Assembly (NCBI GenBank): GCA_964035575.1
Contig: OZ037833.1
Location: 2,046,001-2,110,000, forward strand
Direction: 5' to 3'
DNA: 64,000 bases
Source of the DNA: Rhynchopus sp. YZ270_cl-10
Lineage: Eukaryota; Euglenozoa; Diplonemea; Diplonemida; Diplonemidae
The position numbers and the translations under genes were made by a program. Every line of letters starts with the position of its first letter. Positions within the stretch are counted from its first letter, which is position 1. Shown piece by piece: positions 60,151 to 64,000 of this stretch. A model generated the notes under the pieces. The model did not search any database and was not told the origin of the DNA. It worked only from the letters and a program-made list of their open reading frames with translations.

Positions 60151-62748
60151 TTATATCGTTTCGGTTGGGCTGCTCATAACTGTGTCTGCCTGCAGCAGTT
60201 CTTTCCACCGTGCAACGTTCGATTTGAGCTGCTCCAATGGCCACGACACACCGGGGAACGCCTTTGCCAGCGTTTCGTACGTAGGCATGGCGGCGTCCTC
60301 TATGAAGTCGAGCTGTCCCCTTGCAAGGTAGACCAGGTCCGTGACCCCCTTCTTGCTTGATTTGGTGCTCTCTGCAGAGGATTCCGCGCCTTCGCCCTTC
60401 CAGTGGAACTCCTCGGTGACCAAGACACCCCAATTTTTGCTGAGGTTGAAAGGCTTCGTGACGTTGCTGATGTCTGCAGATTTAAGGAGGAATTGGCATA
60501 GAAGCTTTGTGTGCTCTCGATTGTCGCGGATGTAGCCCGCAAAGAAGATGCACCGCGCCCGCTGCAGCAGCTGCGAATGTTTCGCCATATCCGTGCTCAA
60601 GATGTTGCTCACAATCATGTGGTTCAACTCCGCAATCAGGTCTTTGTCGACACCAGAGAAGATGTCCAGCTCCTCCTCCTCCAGGAGCTGCAGACCCACA
60701 TGGCAGTGGTGCACCTCCAGCACAGACGTCGCTCCCGAGGCAGAGGAGAGAATGCCCAGCGGCGACTCTGTCGTGAAGTGGAAGGAGTTGTTGAGCCCCA
60801 TGTGGTCGATGTCGTGCAGCAGGCCCGACACCATCAGCGCAAACACCTCGAGATCCGAGATAGACGTACGCAGATCGCCTTTGTGCAGATACGTGAACAG
60901 TGTCTGCGTCACATCCGCTGCATGCAGGAAGTTGTGATACGGAAGGTTCCTGTACTTCGCACGCACCGCACACAAGAAAGTAACAAACTTGACCACAGGG
61001 AGGGAAAAGAGGTTGAACAGATCGAGCCGCTGGAAGAGGCTGACGATGACCTGCAGAAGCTTGTTCGCTTGCTCGGGGCTGCGGAAGGCGTCGATATTGA
61101 ACTCACATGAGCACGCAAGCTCGATCTCCTCCTGCGTGAGGCTGCACTCCATACAGAGGCTTACCTCAGAGGAGTGCACCTTGAACGACCTCCGCAGCTG
61201 TGTGTTGTTACGCTTTCTCGTCTTCACAGAGCGTGGCGAGCTCCCCTCTGAGAGCACCTCAAGCTGCTTCTCAAACAACGCCATTGTCTTATTACGCGAC
61301 TCCAGCACAAAGTCATACAACTTCGAGTTACTCAACGTCACCCCTGCGAAGTGCGCAAAGTAACGAAGTGTCTCTTCATCCTCTGTTGTGAAACCGCCTT
61401 TATCGTGTTTATTGACTACTTGGGCAACCGCGATGACTTGCCCCATATAGTGCACAGGCATTGTGAGGAGGGAGCGTGTTGTGAGGCCTGTTTGTCTGTC
61501 AATTTCTGGGTTGAACCGTGAGTCGGAGTAGGGGTCCTTGAGGTTTAATATTTCGCCCGAGGTGAAGACAGTGCCTGCAATGCCTTTGAAAGATGCAAAG
61601 CGGATCTCGCCGTGCTCGGAAGGTGCGTAGAGTTCGTTCTTCTCTTTGTCGACCATGAAGAGTGTGCAGCGCTCTGCATTGAGCACCGCTGCTGCACCGC
61701 GTGATACATCCTCCACTACTGTGCCCCACTTCCGCATATCCGCCTGCGACAGCGTCTCCAGCACAGAAATAAAAAACTTATTCTTTTGCATCAACGACTC
61801 CTGCTCATTATACAACTCTGCATTGTGAATCGCAAGCCCCGCAAACGCAGCATACGTCTTAAACAAATTCAAATCCTCCGAAGTAAACGTGCTGATCACC
61901 CCATTCTCGGTTTTGTTCAGCAGCTGCGCCACCGCCACAATGTCACCATCGCAGGTAATCGGCGCACAGAGCAGACTCTTTGTCCTATACCCAGTCATAT
62001 CGTCCACAGTTCTGTTGAACCGTGTGTCCTCATAGGCATCTGCCAGGTTGATGTGCACCCCCGTTGTCGCACAATGCCCTGCAAGCCCTGTACTTTTGTG
62101 CACCCGGATCACTTCTTCTGATTTGATTTGCGTTACCAAGAAGTCATCTTCGAGAAGAAACAGAGAGCACCGATCTGCATTCAACAACTCCTGGCAAGAC
62201 TCAATGATACACGGGAGGAGCACCTCAGAGTGCGTCACATTCGAGCACAGATCCAAACTGATGTGCAGCAATTTTTCAAGAAACTCCGGCCCAAGACGCT
62301 CTGCCGCGCTGAGCGACGTTTTCTTCCTTGCGACATACGAAGACTGCCTACCGAATGATATTGAAGACTTATGTGCCGCACCATCATACGTCCCGGTTTG
62401 CTTGAAAAAAGACCGAGTGGTCTTGAGGGTGTGAAGGTTGGAAGTCGGCAGCTCACCCCCTCTCAATGAACCCGACCTATCAAGATCCAGGTCTTCCTTC
62501 GGAGGAGGTGCTACTGCAGGAGGAGGTGGATGTGGTGTCAGGCTCTTTCCGCATAGCTCGTTCGCTGGTGCCTTCTTGAGGAAGGGGTCAGGAGAGGGAG
62601 ACGTCTCGCAAAGCGCAGAAAACATATCGCGAAGGTGTTCATAAGGGTTTTCAGGGAGTCGTGTGAGCACGTCAGAAACGGCCTCGTTGATGACCTCGTG
62701 TAGCTTCCATTTTTCGATGTATTTGTCATATCTTGCTCCTTCGAACAT
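60151..62748 (-). CDS. GAF-GAF cyclic nucleotide phosphodiesterase, kinetoplastid PDEB-like
   Basis: 865 residues from ATG 62748. Two GAF domains, about 170-320 and 345-490 (GLAGHCATTGVHINLADAYE and GIAGTVFTSGEILNLKDPYS motifs), precede a class I catalytic domain (about 570-850) with metal ligands in YHNFLHAADVTQTLF, GLLHDIDHMGLNNSFHF, SVLEVHHCHVGLQLL and LLKSADISNVTKPFNLSK. The run ESPLGILSSASGATSVLEVH and the VTEEFHWKGE segment closely match my memory of Trypanosoma brucei PDEB1/2. Those enzymes hydrolyse cAMP in the flagellum with cAMP bound to GAF-A. Expected role is the same. It is the strongest lineage clue in the window. Confidence 0.93.
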   Translation of the reverse strand: MFEGARYDKYIEKWKLHEVINEAVSDVLTRLPENPYEHLRDMFSALCETSPSPDPFLKKAPANELCGKSLTPHPPPPAVAPPPKEDLDLDRSGSLRGGELPTSNLHTLKTTRSFFKQTGTYDGAAHKSSISFGRQSSYVARKKTSLSAAERLGPEFLEKLLHISLDLCSNVTHSEVLLPCIIESCQELLNADRCSLFLLEDDFLVTQIKSEEVIRVHKSTGLAGHCATTGVHINLADAYEDTRFNRTVDDMTGYRTKSLLCAPITCDGDIVAVAQLLNKTENGVISTFTSEDLNLFKTYAAFAGLAIHNAELYNEQESLMQKNKFFISVLETLSQADMRKWGTVVEDVSRGAAAVLNAERCTLFMVDKEKNELYAPSEHGEIRFASFKGIAGTVFTSGEILNLKDPYSDSRFNPEIDRQTGLTTRSLLTMPVHYMGQVIAVAQVVNKHDKGGFTTEDEETLRYFAHFAGVTLSNSKLYDFVLESRNKTMALFEKQLEVLSEGSSPRSVKTRKRNNTQLRRSFKVHSSEVSLCMECSLTQEEIELACSCEFNIDAFRSPEQANKLLQVIVSLFQRLDLFNLFSLPVVKFVTFLCAVRAKYRNLPYHNFLHAADVTQTLFTYLHKGDLRTSISDLEVFALMVSGLLHDIDHMGLNNSFHFTTESPLGILSSASGATSVLEVHHCHVGLQLLEEEELDIFSGVDKDLIAELNHMIVSNILSTDMAKHSQLLQRARCIFFAGYIRDNREHTKLLCQFLLKSADISNVTKPFNLSKNWGVLVTEEFHWKGEGAESSAESTKSSKKGVTDLVYLARGQLDFIEDAAMPTYETLAKAFPGVSWPLEQLKSNVARWKELLQADTVMSSPTETI

Positions 62749-63674
62749 CTGGTTACCTTTTTTGGTTAACCCCTAATATGGCCAGCTCAAATTGGGTGAT
62801 TGTGTGTGGGATGAGGAGGAGAAGGGGAGGAGGAGGAGGTTTTATGCTGAAGGATAGGGGTTGAAGGTCGATGAGTGTACGCAGATACCAAAGTAAAGTT
62901 GATAGTGCAAACGCCTCTGCGACGCAAAGCACTGACACTCCAAAACTTTCTCAAAAACCCCTACTAAAAAGGAAGGATTGTTGAATTTTTTTTCTGAGAA
63001 AGTACAAAAGAAACTCTTTTGAAAAACTACAGATACTAAAAGGGGGGCTTTACTGGAGTAAGGGGGGTAAGAGAAAAACAAAAAGAAAGAAGGGGAGGCT
63101 TTTTTTGTTTGCAAGAAGTTTTTACTTCTGACGCCAAAAAAGGAAAAAAAAAAAAAACGAAGGAACTGAAAAAAGTCAACAAAAAATAATATAATGGAGA
63201 ATGGGTTTGGCTGGTGTATGTCCCTTAACAATATACGTTGTTAGTTGGTTAACATTTTTTTTTTTTGAGGAATTTTGCGGACGTTTTTGCATAGGATAGA
63301 AAATGGTGAATTAGCCACGCAAAGAAACAAAAAAAGGGTGACAATTACCAATTAAACCAAAAGTTCCCAAACTCCGATATTTAAAAAAAAGAGGGAAAAA
63401 ACAATCAAATACAGCTGCTCTGGACAATGAGAGACAACTGACGTTTCATAACGCGAATAACGCTACTTTTATTTTGTGGGAAACGGGCGCCTATTTTTGG
63501 GTTAGATTAGTGGTGCAAACCATTTTTCCCTGCATCATTCTGGTAACTTTTTTTTTATGCGTTTTTTTTTTCGACAAAACAGGCAAAGGGCAACAAAAGG
63601 ACAACGTTTGCAAAAAAGCATCTCGACTGAGAATTTCTCATCTTATTTTTGCTTTGCTTTGTTATTCTGCCTAA
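62749..63674. repeat. Spacer with a family-B hairpin at 62892-62940
   Basis: Leader AAGTAAAGTTGAT, then AGTGC (62904-62908), CGC (62912-62914), loop CTCT, GCG (62919-62921) and GCACT (62929-62933), then GACACTCC. Apart from this the spacer is A/T-rich with no gene. Confidence 0.75.
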
Positions 63675-63863
63675 TCAGGGCATGTTGTCCCACACGTACC
63701 TGTCACGTGGTCCGTAGGCGTTGGTGGTGTTCGTTGCTGTCGCGTGGGCGACGAATCCTCTGCGCTCCGTGCGAGTCGAGTTCTTCTGGTCCTTCGACCC
63801 CTTCTTCTCGTCCTTGTTCCGTCCGTGACGCACACCCTTCCTCGAGTTTCTGGATCCAGACAT
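63675..63863 (-). CDS. Small basic hypothetical protein
   Basis: 62 residues from ATG 63863, rich in Lys, Arg, Ser and Asn and ending YGPRDRYVWDNMP. An acceptor-like TTTTTGCTAACAG lies about 35 bases upstream and a T/C tract precedes the ATG. GC content is higher than in the spacers, like the other genes. No family recognised. It may be the first exon of a larger gene, or complete, since the frame closes with a normal stop. Confidence 0.5.
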   Translation of the reverse strand: MSGSRNSRKGVRHGRNKDEKKGSKDQKNSTRTERRGFVAHATATNTTNAYGPRDRYVWDNMP

Positions 63864-64000
63864 AGTGAGAAAGAGAAAAAAAAAGGAAATAAACTGTTAG
63901 CAAAAAGACTCTGTATTGGGGTTGATTGTGGTTATTTTTTTTCCCTCGAAAATTTTCATCAAACATCCCCTGCATTCTTTTTGCAATACTAAAAATGGGC

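Overview
The window looks like nuclear DNA of a flagellated protist, most likely a euglenozoan and within Euglenozoa best fitting a diplonemid. Four observations point there. All of the roughly two dozen genes I can support lie on the minus strand. Most start codons sit a few to about 30 bases downstream of a pyrimidine tract ending in AG, as expected for spliced-leader acceptors. The GAF-GAF phosphodiesterase matches remembered trypanosome PDEB motifs closely. Ordinary cis-introns (mostly GTATG...CAG) are nevertheless common, which argues against a kinetoplastid. The lineage is inference; the strand bias and introns are read directly.

Layout, left to right (transcription runs right to left): partial lamin-tail/OB-fold nuclease (1-1185); DIRS/Ngaro/VIPER-type retroelement with split direct repeats (1416-5283); NEK-like kinase; GT47 exostosin-like glycosyltransferase; two-TM receptor with a degenerate cyclase-like domain whose stop codon lies in a small inverted-repeat element; a repeat-rich stretch with a perfect 7-bp satellite (13.1-13.5 kb) and a MITE; RIIa/DPY30-like protein; predicted myristoylated zinc-finger tail-anchored protein; ankyrin-neutral sphingomyelinase with a broken tandem copy; LSU rRNA fragment; NagB-NagA fusion; two PTEN/auxilin-like pseudophosphatase genes sharing an identical 1.25-kb block (26.4-28.1 and 33.0-34.6 kb); front-end fatty acid desaturase; small membrane protein; CCDC39/FAP59-like axonemal ruler; a small spliced gene; CMGC-like kinase; PPR-like protein; TFIIS-domain protein; a spliced basic protein; proteasome RPN12 (five exons); CAMK-like kinase; mitochondrial carrier (four exons); GINS PSF1; PDEB-type phosphodiesterase; and a small basic ORF.

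I joined exons by reading across splice sites, recovering or extending eight genes with 14 introns in total. The genes do not form one pathway. Flagellar and cyclic-nucleotide functions (CCDC39, PDEB, RIIa-like, cyclase-like receptor) recur, as do housekeeping functions (RPN12, PSF1, TFIIS-like).

The most unusual content is between genes. A superfamily of about 25-45-bp hairpins is scattered through spacers and one intron. They share an A-rich leader and, in the clearest copies, a CTCTCGT loop, but have different stems that are each self-complementary, so the stems covary between copies. I know of no described family like it. Other families with the same behaviour, several MITE-like elements and microsatellites fill the rest.
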